Source of the DNA: Plicaturopsis crispa FD-325 SS-3
Lineage: Eukaryota > Basidiomycota > Agaricomycetes > Amylocorticiales > Amylocorticiaceae
Assembly: GCA_000827205.1 (NCBI GenBank)
Contig: KN832560.1
Location: 1,733,580-1,797,579, forward strand
Reading direction: 5' to 3'
DNA: 64,000 nucleotides
A program made the translations under genes and the position numbers. Shown here piece by piece: positions 47,044 through 57,484 of this stretch. Below the pieces are notes generated by a model, which made no database searches, was not told where the DNA came from, and saw only the letters and a list, made by a program, of their open reading frames with translations. Every line of letters starts with the position of its first letter. Position 1 is the first letter of the stretch.

Positions 47044-48844
47044 GTGGCTTACACTATGGACCCCGGAACGGGTTGCAGTATTCAGGATAACGGGTGAGAG
47101 TTGTAGTTCACCAGCTTACCGGGTGCCTGCCTGGTTAAACGCAAACGGGTTGCACTCACCCCACAAAAACTGGTTAACGTCTCACCCCGCTGAACGGGTC
47201 ACTGTGTCTCCCTCTCAAATCAAGACTTTCGGGGACGGTTGGAAATGATCCGACAGCTTCAATCAAAAATATTATAAGTCCGCAAGTCGCTCTTCGTTTT
47301 CAACCTCGACGTTGTCGACGTCGCCTCAGCACTGCTTCTTCGTCTTGATAGTCTCAGCGCTCCTCTACTGGTACTCTTGTGTCCTCCTAGCTGCCTCCTC
47401 GCCACTCTACTAGCGATTTCTGTGTGCATATCATGCGTGGTCCGGGATACCGCTTGGTCAATGAGGTATGTATCCTCTCCACTCTCCCTTTCACGTACTT
47501 CAAGTTCCTAGTATTCACACTAGCCGTCGTTGAAGCAATGAATAGTGAAAACCGGTGCAGCTAGACAGGCCACTGATGCGACCACCTTCATGTCTTGTCA
47601 ATTCTCCTTTCAATGCTGATTTCCACCATCTTGTGGGTGTTCTAGACGATTAATGCACGATCGAGGAGCCTGTCTCGACGTCTCCCGAAATTGTGAGTTT
47701 AATTCCTCATCCTGCCTCTTTTGATGACTCCACTGGTGCAGTCTCGCGCCGGCGCCGCCCCAATTTCCCATATGAAAGGGCCACCTACGTCTGTCGCGGT
47801 GTGTCTTCTATCAGTGTGGTCCCAAACTCGAACTCACGCGAATACCAGGTAAACAATGTGCTCATCCTAAAACGCACCTGGGGTGCGCGTTTGCGTTTCG
47901 CGAGGCTGCCCCGGCGCCTCCATATGCACGCACCTGTTTTCAATACAGCTCAAAGCGAAGCACTGACGGGTCATCACAGGACACATATGATTTACAGTAC
48001 GCTATGTGGGGTCAGTACACGCCAAGGGCAAGGTAATATCGACCAAATGTTCAACCCACCGACTACCCTCAATAGAGCGCGACGCAACGCGACTACGTCA
48101 GCTTCTATGTCGGCTACTTTGCTCCAGCGGCGACGGCCCTACCATTCCCGCAGTCGGCGGCGTTCTCGTGCTCGTCGGCAGAACACTCGCAGCATGGACG
48201 ATGCACATGCCGCCTGCTCGTAGGCCCCCCATCCCACCTTCCAGCATCGATTACCGGTGCATCTACCGCTGCAGCGAAAAGCTCTGCTTTACGAGGCTCG
48301 AGCACCATCGTGCACCATGCCGGTCATCCCCACGCCCACCAGTGCATCATGCGAGTCAACGCCGCGGCGGCCTCAAGCGTTGGAAGGCGTCCTGCGCGCC
48401 AGCAGTCGGATAGCACCACCGAACGCAGCCCTATGCGCGCCGACGGTGTCTATATGTCCGCTACATCGCTTTGGTGTAGTACGTGGCGCACAGTTGCCTC
48501 CTTACATCCATGTATCGTAGTATATATTCTGGAATATATTATGTGTTTTCAGTACTATCCATAAACTAGTAAAACTGGTGCATAGTGCTCGGGTAGCCAG
48601 TTACATGGGAACCCGTTAAACGCGATACAGTAGCATTGAGCCTCAGTCGAAATTTGGCAGGGACAAAACGGGTTAAATCGGTCATAAAAGGGATCATTGT
48701 CACTCGGATTTTCTAACCTGTCTGGCGGGTTATAAATTCGACGACGGGTTATCGTACCTCAGGTAACCTAAGTACAGTTGCACAGATAAACTGATTATTG
48801 GCCCAGCAAAAATAACCCGTTCTGGGTTCCATAGTGTTAGCCAC
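47044..48844. mobile_element. DNA element with 31-base terminal inverted repeats
   Basis: The left end, GTGGCTTACACTATGGAC and 13 more bases (47044-47074), is matched at 28 of 31 positions by the reverse complement of 48814-48844. Both termini end inward with AACGGGTT, and the motif recurs subterminally in both orientations (near 47086, 47145, 47190, 48607, 48668 and 48757), as transposase-binding sites often do. No known transposase domain is visible between the ends, so it is probably non-autonomous or carries an unknown gene. Target-site duplication is not clear. Confidence 0.65.
47440..48230 (+). CDS. Possible spliced gene inside the inverted-repeat element
   Basis: A CT-rich leader precedes ATGCGTGGTCCGGGATACCG near 47440. 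Plausible donors and acceptors follow (GAG|GTATGT near 47464, TT|GTGAGT near 47692 and GGTGCAG near 47740). The clearest frame is 47693-48223, which is Arg/Ser-rich. No domain is recognised, and the exon plan is a guess based only on splice-like signals. Confidence 0.25.
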
Positions 48845-50350
48845 TTCCCGGGGTCCCAGTTTCACTCGATTCCGCACTTTTCTCCTCACTTTTCTCTAAC
48901 TCACCCAAAACGCACTCAAATCGCTCGCTGGAGGTGTCCATGGCCATCCTAAAGGCCATGGTACCTCAAATATGTATACACAATCCAGACTTAGCTAGAA
49001 TATCTTGTGCAATAATGCTTTGAAGGCTTTTGAAACGCACGGACCCACAGCTGCTTAGATAATGAACGCGTCCACAAGAGTCTACAGTCTGCAGAGTCGA
49101 TCAAGTACTACCCTCCGCGACTTGCATGCCTATCGGTGTGTTCCTTCAAGCTCTCGTGCTTCCTCTGAAATGATACCTACGTCTCGAATTCTTTTCCTAT
49201 TCGAGGCAATCCGGCTGCAAGACGATAACCCGCAGCTTTTCATGTTCCTGCAACACGACGCGTGCCACACAAATGGACGCGTGAACGAACGTACTGACCT
49301 GCGCATGCATGGGTACCGCCTCGCGCAGACGCTCAAAACACGTGAAGGAGAGAAGGAACGACGCGAAGAATGGTGGGTACTAGCATACTCGTCGATCGAC
49401 CCCGTCCGCGCGTATGCCGCTGTGTCTCCTCGGAACGACACAGACGCGTTGGGGGATGGATGCAGCTGGGCGGGCAGGCGACCCCCCACACTCAAGATAC
49501 CGGTGAGCACCGAGGCATTTTCTCAATACCGCTTGCTCGTTAATTGGCACCGGCGCGTTGCATAGAAGGATCCGACCAGGATGAGACCCAGGGAGGAGGA
49601 CGTCCAATGGCGAGTATCATTCCTCGTCATCTGAAGCCACCCACGCTCATCCCTTCTCGCCACCACAGTATACAACGGTGGGATGCCGACAATTCGTGCG
49701 CGGAATCTCGCGCACGCCATCCTCCGCGTCTTGCCATCATTGCCCTTCGCACTGTGGCCATATCTGCGTACAGTGACATCGTGCGCAACAAACACCCCCC
49801 CAATTATATCGTTGACGTCAATGCAAGTGAATCTATCCCGCCGTGGAAAGTGCAAACTCACGCCTGACGCCGATGTCCTAAGCTCAGAGGATTGCGTGTT
49901 TTGAACTAGGTACTTACTACTACTAGTACTTTGGACTCCTTAATACTGTCCTCCGTATACTATCAATTCACTAATTGCCACCATGTACTTAGCTATCGAC
50001 ACTAACATTTGCCCGTGTTGCCTTTGCGCCGCGCGCGGCCTGTCTTGGATTCAGCCACCCATTGGTCGGAGGCGAGTTCTCGGGGTCCTGGCCTTGCACT
50101 TTTCGGTAGTTGGTTTTCTGCTTTAGAGTTTCCGATGCCCCTTGGTATAGAATACAACACAGTGACGAGATGCAGCCTAGAGTGTTAGCCGAGAGCTTCA
50201 TACACGGCCAATGAGCGAATTGTGCTGCACGCACCGGTCGGTCCGTTCATACAATGCTGTATGACAGTGCTCCCACGAGCGAGTACAGCCGACGAGGTGT
50301 GCGATACCGGTACCGGACGCCTTCGCTTTCGCTTTTGAACATAGGCTGTC
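48845..50350. other. Intergenic with one unassigned open frame
   Basis: A 167-codon plus-strand frame (49062-49565) is the longest. It lacks recognisable domains, and overlapping minus-strand frames are almost as long. I do not call it a gene. Confidence 0.4.
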
Positions 50351-50774
50351 CTAGCCGCTGCATTGGGTAAAAGGTAGCCCTCCCATTGTCGTCTCGAGTG
50401 CAGACGGCTTCGTTCTGTGCGGAGGATACTGCGCGCGGAGGTTTGCCACTGGATCAGGCGCGTACGGCAATTCGAGAATCGAGAGGGATATCGATGATGT
50501 CGCGTTAATGCAGGGAAAGAAGGTCGGCCCACCGTTCATGGTCGAAATGTTTAGCGAGCGGTTTCCCGACATCGGGCTATGCATCTAAAACGAGGTGATC
50601 CGGTACAGTCCAGCGAGCTAACGCGCAGTAACAGAAACTGTGACTAACGACTCTCACCTGCACCGTGTTTGTGTCGTCCGGCGAGGCTTTCTCGTCCGAT
50701 GTTGCGCCCTGCAAGATGTGGCGGAGGGGTAAAGGGTTGGCTGCAACGTATTGCACAATTTCCGAGATGACCAT
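50351..50774 (-). CDS. Small two-exon hypothetical protein, about 116 residues
   Basis: Exon 1 (from ATG at 50774) encodes MVISEIVQYVAANPLPLRHI and ends SPDDTNTVQ. A clean GTGAGA...TTTTAG intron of about 74 bases follows, then exon 2 (about 50584-50351) beginning MHSPMSGNRSLNIS and ending TMGGLPFTQCSG. The frame is maintained and the splice signals are good, which supports a real gene. No family is recognised, and upstream exons cannot be excluded. Confidence 0.45.
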
Positions 50775-51690
50775 GCGCGTCCAGGGAGATGCTTGTCGTC
50801 ACAGTAGGATGATACCGGGGTCGCTCTTGTAACGGTCCATAGGCAACTTCAACTCGATTATCTAAGTACAACGCTATGCTGCTCGAGACCCAGTGAGTAT
50901 CCGCATCAGCCGCTGAATGCGCGCATTCCGAAGCGACTGGAGTCGTGAAATACGAAGGGCGTCTACATGCAATATCAATCATGACGGCTACAACTTGGAA
51001 TACGCACCTGCAGCGTCCCCAAGCGCCTCTTCTCTCCCTATAACCTCTTAACCGTATGGCTGACCGCGTTATGATCTGAGGCTGGGTCTCTGCAGGCGAG
51101 CAAGTGGTCAGGTCGAGAGTTCGATGGGTCATCGGTCGTTGATAAACAGTATGCAAGTGGGATGCAGAGAGGAGCGAATTAGAGAACTTGCAGGCTGCAG
51201 CAGGCAGGCCGGGCCGAGGTCGGCCGGTACCTAAAACTTCCGAAATATCTTTGCAGTCAAACGCAACGCGTCGCGTACGTTGAACAAACGTTGAATCTTG
51301 GCTAGTTGTTTGAAGTTTCTCCTTACCTTCATACATTGAACGCGCCAGTCGGTAAACAAGACAGAAGCGCGCACATAAGCCAGGTTGAGTTTGAGAAGCG
51401 TGAGCACCCCTTACCACTGGACGTTGGACATATGCTAAACGAGAATGTATCTGTGCATATAGAGATTCAGAAGTGCTTAGGCGGCAGTCTTACCCATGCT
51501 GATGGCTGCCGTATCCCGGTCCAGCATGCTACGAAATCACGTCCGAATCGTGCCACTGTCCAGCATCCATGCACCGGTTTCTCTAGCTGCAAAGACATGC
51601 CGCCTAACACGTCCCCGTGTTTCTACAGTATGTATGTTGTTCAATGCTATATGCGTGTCATCCTTACTTATGATCTCACCTCAAGCTTAT
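50775..51690. other. Intergenic or unresolved 5' region of the next gene
   Basis: The frame of the next gene has no ATG near its start, so its first exon may lie here. The stretch at about 51490-51690 is shared with the pseudogene fragment at 34.4 kb. A 257-codon minus-strand frame (50644-51417) overlaps the small gene and is rejected. Confidence 0.4.
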
Positions 51691-51694
51691 ATTC

Positions 51695-53073
51695 TTGCCC
51701 CGATTCTTTGTCGCCAGTTCCAACAGCGCTAAGACAAACTCAATTTCGACCCTCAATCCTCAGAAATTAGGCCCTCGCGATTTCCTGAACCTGACTGGAA
51801 TCGACATAGCTCGGATTGGGGTACGCCTAGAAGATACTGAGCGTTCTACATCGATCAATCTTCGCGACGCGGCACCCGACCGACATGGATTCCTCTACTA
51901 CCACCCCGAACCCAATGGCGCTCTAGGGGGGATCAGGTTTCGCATCACAAAGTCCAGTGACCCTTTCACGTTCGAGCACGGGACGGACTTGGTGTACACT
52001 GCCAATGGCCGAAGGCACCACGGGGAGGTCTGGGCCGTGCGCTCTCGAGACCTAGCGCGCAACAAGAGGCATCCCCTGCTCCGACGCCTCCTCTTGCAAG
52101 ACGGACTGGTCGCGCCAGGAATATTCGACACCCAGAAACCATACTTCCGCGAGACGCACCCGTCCCCCATCTCCACGCTAGACCCGCGCAAGCTCAGCGC
52201 ATCCGATTTCCAAGACATATCCGGCTACAATAGCGTAACGTTCCCCATGACGCTTTCTCGGTCGAAAGAGGCCGGAACCCTGCACATAGTGATTTACCGA
52301 GACTCGCTACCGCCTCCGCCACCCGGGACGCACGGATTCTTCTACTACGATGCCGGGGACGACGCCACGGGGACCATGGCTGGAGTCCGATTCCGCGTCA
52401 CCGATTCCAGCGACCCGTCGAGCTTCCCGCACGGGAAGGATTTGCTCAACATCAAATCTCCATTCGAGTCATGGTCCATTCCACTTCCCACCATAGCTCA
52501 CTTTCCACGCCACGCATCGATCCGGGAAATTCTTGAGAATGATGGTCTGGGGCAGGACTGGAAGGCCGTGCCCAAGCCGTCTGCAAGACTCGTCATCGTC
52601 AAAGCGCTCGGCCAGCCTTTTCGCATAAAGTTTGCGCAAGACCCCGTCATGGTCGTCGCCGCTCCCCACGCCACCGCAACATGCACGCCGGAAATCATAT
52701 CTCCGTTCCGTCATCTTCCACCAGGTGTCGCGCACATGCCCATCGCAGGTGCGTCTCGCGACCTCCGTGCATATATCCCCCCTCCTCGCCTTGTGTTTGG
52801 CATACATAGAGACTCACCGTTGCACTTTTGGCAGGCTCCGCACTATGCTGCTTTGAAAGGCCCATATTGCCGCCCAAAGCGCCAGATCGTCTTGTGATTC
52901 GCGTGCTGAAGTTCATCGATCCGCCCCGGTATACCCATCTGTACTACGTGGGCAAGATACCCCTACCCAAGGAAGGCGATCTACTGCGGGCCCCGGAAGA
53001 GAGACCGCGGGCCTTCTATCTACGCCAGAACACCAAGACCGGCAGGGCTTTGCAGCTGCTATTGGACTGGTAA
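51695..53073 (+). CDS. Hypothetical protein with two tandem copies of an unnamed domain
   Basis: The main exon carries two related domains of about 130 residues. Domain 1 runs from ISTLNPQKLGPRDFLNLTG through HGFLYYH and GGIRFRITKSSDP to HPLLRRLLLQDGL. Domain 2 runs from ISTLDPRKLSASDFQDISG through HGFFYYD and AGVRFRVTDSSDP to ASIREILENDGLG. A third section (ARLVIVKALGQPFRIKFAQ) leads through an 86-base intron (52749-52834) to a C-terminal exon ending GRALQLLLDW. No signal peptide or membrane segment is seen in this part. The true start is unresolved because the frame has no ATG before domain 2, so an upstream exon is needed. I cannot name the family; paralogues in agaricomycetes are likely. 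Confidence 0.75.
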
Positions 53074-55207
53074 GCTTCCGCCATTGTGAAGCACGCGGCT
53101 GCTGTTGTTTAATGTGATCATCGTGGCAGATTCCCGCCATCTACTAGCCCGTCGTCGCGCTGTAGCGTCTAGCATCCTGGTGAGCAATCGCGTACGGTGC
53201 ATATGCGCCCGACCAACTGACTGCGGTGCTTACAGGCGGAGCGCTCTCTGATTACGCCGGTGTCTGGCAGCCATCTACACGTATGCTTGCCGCATCGTGC
53301 TTTCTTCGATATCCATCGCGCGCGTGCAATCGTGCTGCATTAATGCTCGCGTCGGATTTATCGTCGGCTCTGAACTTGCCATGTATCCTATGTCAATGCA
53401 TACCATCATCTCATCGCGACGTTGTTGACTGCCCACAAAGAGTTTGGTCAGTGGTACCCTGCGGAAGGGCCGGCTTCTCTGAAGAGCTGCGACAGTGCTC
53501 AGTCCGGAAGATATGGCACAAAGTTGAATTTTGGGCGATGCAAGTCGGATACAACGATTGATTAGGTATATGATGTAGCTCAGCTTTGTGTCTCCGTAGC
53601 CTGGCGACGACCCGGGATTCCTTCAACCCATTTTCCCCGCAGATCTGCGCTAGGATAGGGTGAACAAACGAGGGAAGTCGACAAAACCTTAGGCAAGCTT
53701 GATTAGCACGCTGATAAGTATGAATCACATCGAGTGCATTTTCAGCGAAAGCATCGCGCTATGAAGCCAACGTTAACGCGCATTTGCCCTCGCGATGCGC
53801 CGAGGCTTCCCTATACCAAACGTTATGTCTGCCCCTGCACGATCGACCGAGATAAGCTTGCCAGGATGCGCTTTTCGTCGACTGGCAGTAGGTGTAATCT
53901 TGGTCCGAGACCGAATTGGTTAGTGATGGCACGGTAAGCGCTATGAGGCTGGGCGATAGGTAATGTTCCTATGGGCGATATACTGTAAAAAAATTATTCG
54001 CGATACAAGTCGGAAAACAAGGGATTTTCTCACAAGCTCGCGCGTATTGGATTGCAATTTTTCACAAGTTCATTCCTAAGGTCGAAAATATTTTACATGC
54101 TCGAAAGCTCGAAGAAAACACAAGTTGGTGGTAAGGACATTGCATTTGACACATGCAGTAGCAGTACACTGACAAAGTTATACATGTTTCTAGTAGCTAC
54201 CGGGTCGTCCGAGTCGTGCTATAGTGGCAGGTGGGCGGCATCACGGCGGGCTATGGTGCGCCCCCGCCGCGGGCGCGCTAACCTTCAGTGCCGACGCTCA
54301 GTGTGGGTGCCCTGAGCCATGAGTGACTGTGACAGCGGGGAGCGACAAGCCATCATCAGGAAAAAGTATTTCGGGCCGTAGCACCTGCAAGGCTACAGTA
54401 GATCTACGTAGCCGCCATAGCTGTATAACATATTCCCGATGTTATCAAGTAAACCATAGCTTAGATACTGAAGTACGTATGCACCGTAGTTGAGGGACGG
54501 GCATATAGCAGTATGTCATAAAATTGGTAGCAGGCTGATTTCTGTGTAGCAAAGGTAAACAGTCCGTCCATTGCGCACTGCGCAGTACTATACACGAGGC
54601 AGCAGCAGTGATGCGCTCGAAGACAACGCTCGCGCTCTCAGCTAAGTACTATATCTCCTGCCAGTGACGAGGCTCGGAGCGCACATGCGAGGGTGACTCT
54701 GAGCGGGCAGCACTCTGACGTGCGGCAGAATTGAGCTCGAGCCCTTTGAATTAGGTGTCGGAGCACGGAAACAGGACGTAGGGACTTGGCCAAAATTCAC
54801 GACCCGCTCGCGCGGGCTCTCGATACATACATAGGTCGCCGCCGTCGTACGAACACACGGGGCCCGCGGGGAAGAGACAGGGCGTGCAGACCGACGCAGC
54901 CTGCGAATAAATAAGCATTAGCACCGATGAGCGAGATGAGTCACCGTGGAACGCACCTCGGGACAGCCCGCTTGCAGGGCCAAGATCCATACATGCATGA
55001 ACTTGAACTTGCACGTCGGCGCATGGAAGGGCGGCGTCGATGGAGGGGGGACACGGGTGCAGTGACTCGGCGACGACGTGGGGTTGAAGGAATACCTGCG
55101 AGTAAGTAATCATGAGTACCGAGACTATTGGGGACGCAGACGGAACATACCTGGACATGTCACGATCGGCTGCACGGCTCGCGGGACCGGTATATACAAC
55201 ACCATGT
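53074..55207. other. Intergenic, no supported gene
   Basis: Only short frames on both strands are present. Minus-strand frames at 54751-55263 may be 3' exons or 3' flank of the cyclin gene, through a donor-acceptor pair near 55352 and 55292. Confidence 0.45.
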
Positions 55208-57011
55208 CTAAGTCGGCGAGGAACGAGGAGGCGGCGCGTCGCGCCGCACAGGGGAAGAGGCACGACGAAGACAACGACGCGAGGGGGAGGGCACTGCCTG
55301 TGAATACGGAATCATCAGTACCGACCTACGGATGAATGCAAAGTGAACGTACCCCTTATCTTCGTCCCGCCCGCGCCGCTCCATGTCCTCGTCGTCATCG
55401 TGCTCGTCCCCGCTGAGCGCGACGCTGCTTGAGCTACAGCTACTGCTCGCGCGCGACCCTGCGGGCCGTATTGTGGGCTCGTCGTCCGTTGTGTCCCCGC
55501 CCTCGGTCTCTGTCTCGATCTCCGTTTCTGCGTCACTCTGGTCGTCCTGATCGTGCGCCGAAGTCGAAGACGTAGAAGAGGTCGAGGAGGCAGAATGTGT
55601 GATGGGCGGTTGCGCGAATGATGCAGATGGTGTCTTGCTTCCTGCAGGAGCTGGAGCAGAGGCATATGCGGAAGGGGGAGGGGGGTCGGACGCTATGCTT
55701 CCGCCGTATGCGTCAAAAGCACCCATCGCACGCATGGCCGTCGTGGACGCAGCGGGACCCGAAGAAGGCTGAGTTGAGGACGGGGAAGACAGCGGATGCG
55801 AATGGGAGAAGAGGATTAGCTGCTCGAGTTCGTCAACGGCCGAGGAAAAACAATAGAACGATGGAACACACCTTCGCATACCGCGAGTTCGTGTAGAACA
55901 CATCACTGAAGAACTTGCTCGCGACCGTGACTCCTGCGATGACGAGCCTGTGCACGTTGTAGCTACCGATGACAAAAGCTCGGCCGGTGGCCTTCTCGCA
56001 CAATGCCGACATTCGATCAAAGTAGACGAGCAGAGCCAGGAAGACTTCGTTCGTGGTCGGAAAGTACTTGAGAATACGCAGGAGGTACGACTCCAGGGAG
56101 ATCGTAGGGAAGTTGCGCGCATGAAAGGAGAGGGTCGATGAGGGAGAGGCAAACGACTTGTGCGACGCTGTCGTCAGAGTCTGCCATATTGGCGGACGGG
56201 GTACATTTGGCCCATCTAGAGGAGGTGCCTCAGCGGATGGAGAAGATGTGCTCGATGAAGCTGTAGATGTGGGTAATGCATCGTTAGTGGCTGCGAATTG
56301 AGTGAGGAGAGAGGCGAGGAGGCGCAGGAGGTCGGTGGAGGGGTACGAATGGATGTCAAACTCTGATCCCGATGGCGCGTTAGAAATAGGTGCTAGGACC
56401 GCCGTTTCCGTTGGGACGGGTGCGGGAGGAGGCAGCGGTGATGGACTAGGTGGGTGCGACTTGGAAGTGGACGCTGATGCTGGCGCCGCTGACGATGATG
56501 GTGCAGCCGCCTGCTTTGGCTGCGCAGCGCTGTTCTGTCTACTGCTCGACGGCAAAGACAGCGACGAGGAAGGTGCGGCGGCGGTAGTTGGAGCCGTTGT
56601 ATTCGCGCCCGTGCTGGACGAGGAAGACAGATGATGATGTGATTTTCGCTGTCTGTTCGCTGGGCGCGCGGCTGTTGTCGTTGAATTCCGGGAACTTATT
56701 GTGGCCTGCGTGTACGATACGCGAACGTGTACGCGAAGCGACGGCTGGCCATCTAGTATGCGTACGAGTGCCGTAACGGAGTGTTGTATCGGCGTGTCGA
56801 GCGTGCGGGGTGTGCGCTGGCTGGCGTTGCCGTGGTGCGAGGACGTGGTGTGCCGTAGTTTCAGTTTTGGTGAAGGGTCTGTACTGAACAAAATGCTTAC
56901 CATCCTGCTGCCAGTGTACCCTATCCCACCACATACTTTGTCTCTGAAATAAGAGGCAAACGCAATTAGCTTAAATACAGAGGACAGAGGGACAGTGACG
57001 ACGCAAGACAC
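55208..57011 (-). CDS. PHO80-like cyclin, apparently missing a conserved helix
   Basis: PHO80-type cyclins bind and activate a Pho85-like kinase. The core reads ISLESYLLRILKYFPTTNEV, FLALLVYFDRMSALCEKATG and RLVIAGVTVASKFFSDVFYT, followed by NSRYAK (exon ending at 55872). A Ser/Pro-rich N-terminal region (about 56700-56300) precedes it. A 52-base intron (55820-55871) joins NSRYAK directly to LILFSHSHPLSS and a Ser- and acid-rich tail. The family normally continues after NSRYAK with the VGG-LP-L-ELN-LE helix and LLNDF, and neither is found in any frame here. The start is uncertain: an exon at 57358-57110 with a hydrophobic stretch might be spliced upstream. The end near 55208 is also approximate. 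Confidence 0.65.
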
Positions 57012-57484
57012 AAGCGCTTGGCGGCGCGATCTGCACCGGAGGTCGCCTGGCGATCAACGCCGCCAAGCGATGTGCTGTCGCCGTCGCAGTTAAAAGCTGA
57101 GCTCACCTTACGAAGAATTGCTGGGTATGCGCGCGCGCAGGGGTCGTGGTGTGGATGATGGGACGTGGAGCCTGAGTGCGCGAGAAGAGCGCTCTCGGAG
57201 ACGTTAGCGAGGGCGAGGGCGACAACAGCGAGCAGGAGGACAACGTCGCAGAGTTTGAGTACGAGTGGTCTGAGTGAGGAAGACAGCTGCGAGCGACCTT
57301 CGGAAGTTTGGCCGGCTTTCGGAACTGACAGGCAAAATCTCGACGACGTCGAGCTCACCGCACATCGGGGAGATACTCCCTGAGACTCGTGTTAAGACCA
57401 TCTAGAGGACAATATACATGTATTAAAGGCATCTGTGTACTTTTTTAAGCTTAGGGAAACATCCCTCGGTAAGAAAATAGGTGT

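Noticed and set aside
49062-49565. 167-codon plus-strand frame as a gene
   Set aside because: There is no recognisable motif, and overlapping minus-strand frames of similar length make it likely to be chance.
50644-51417. 257-codon minus-strand frame
   Set aside because: It overlaps the better supported two-exon small gene in another frame and shows no conserved motif.
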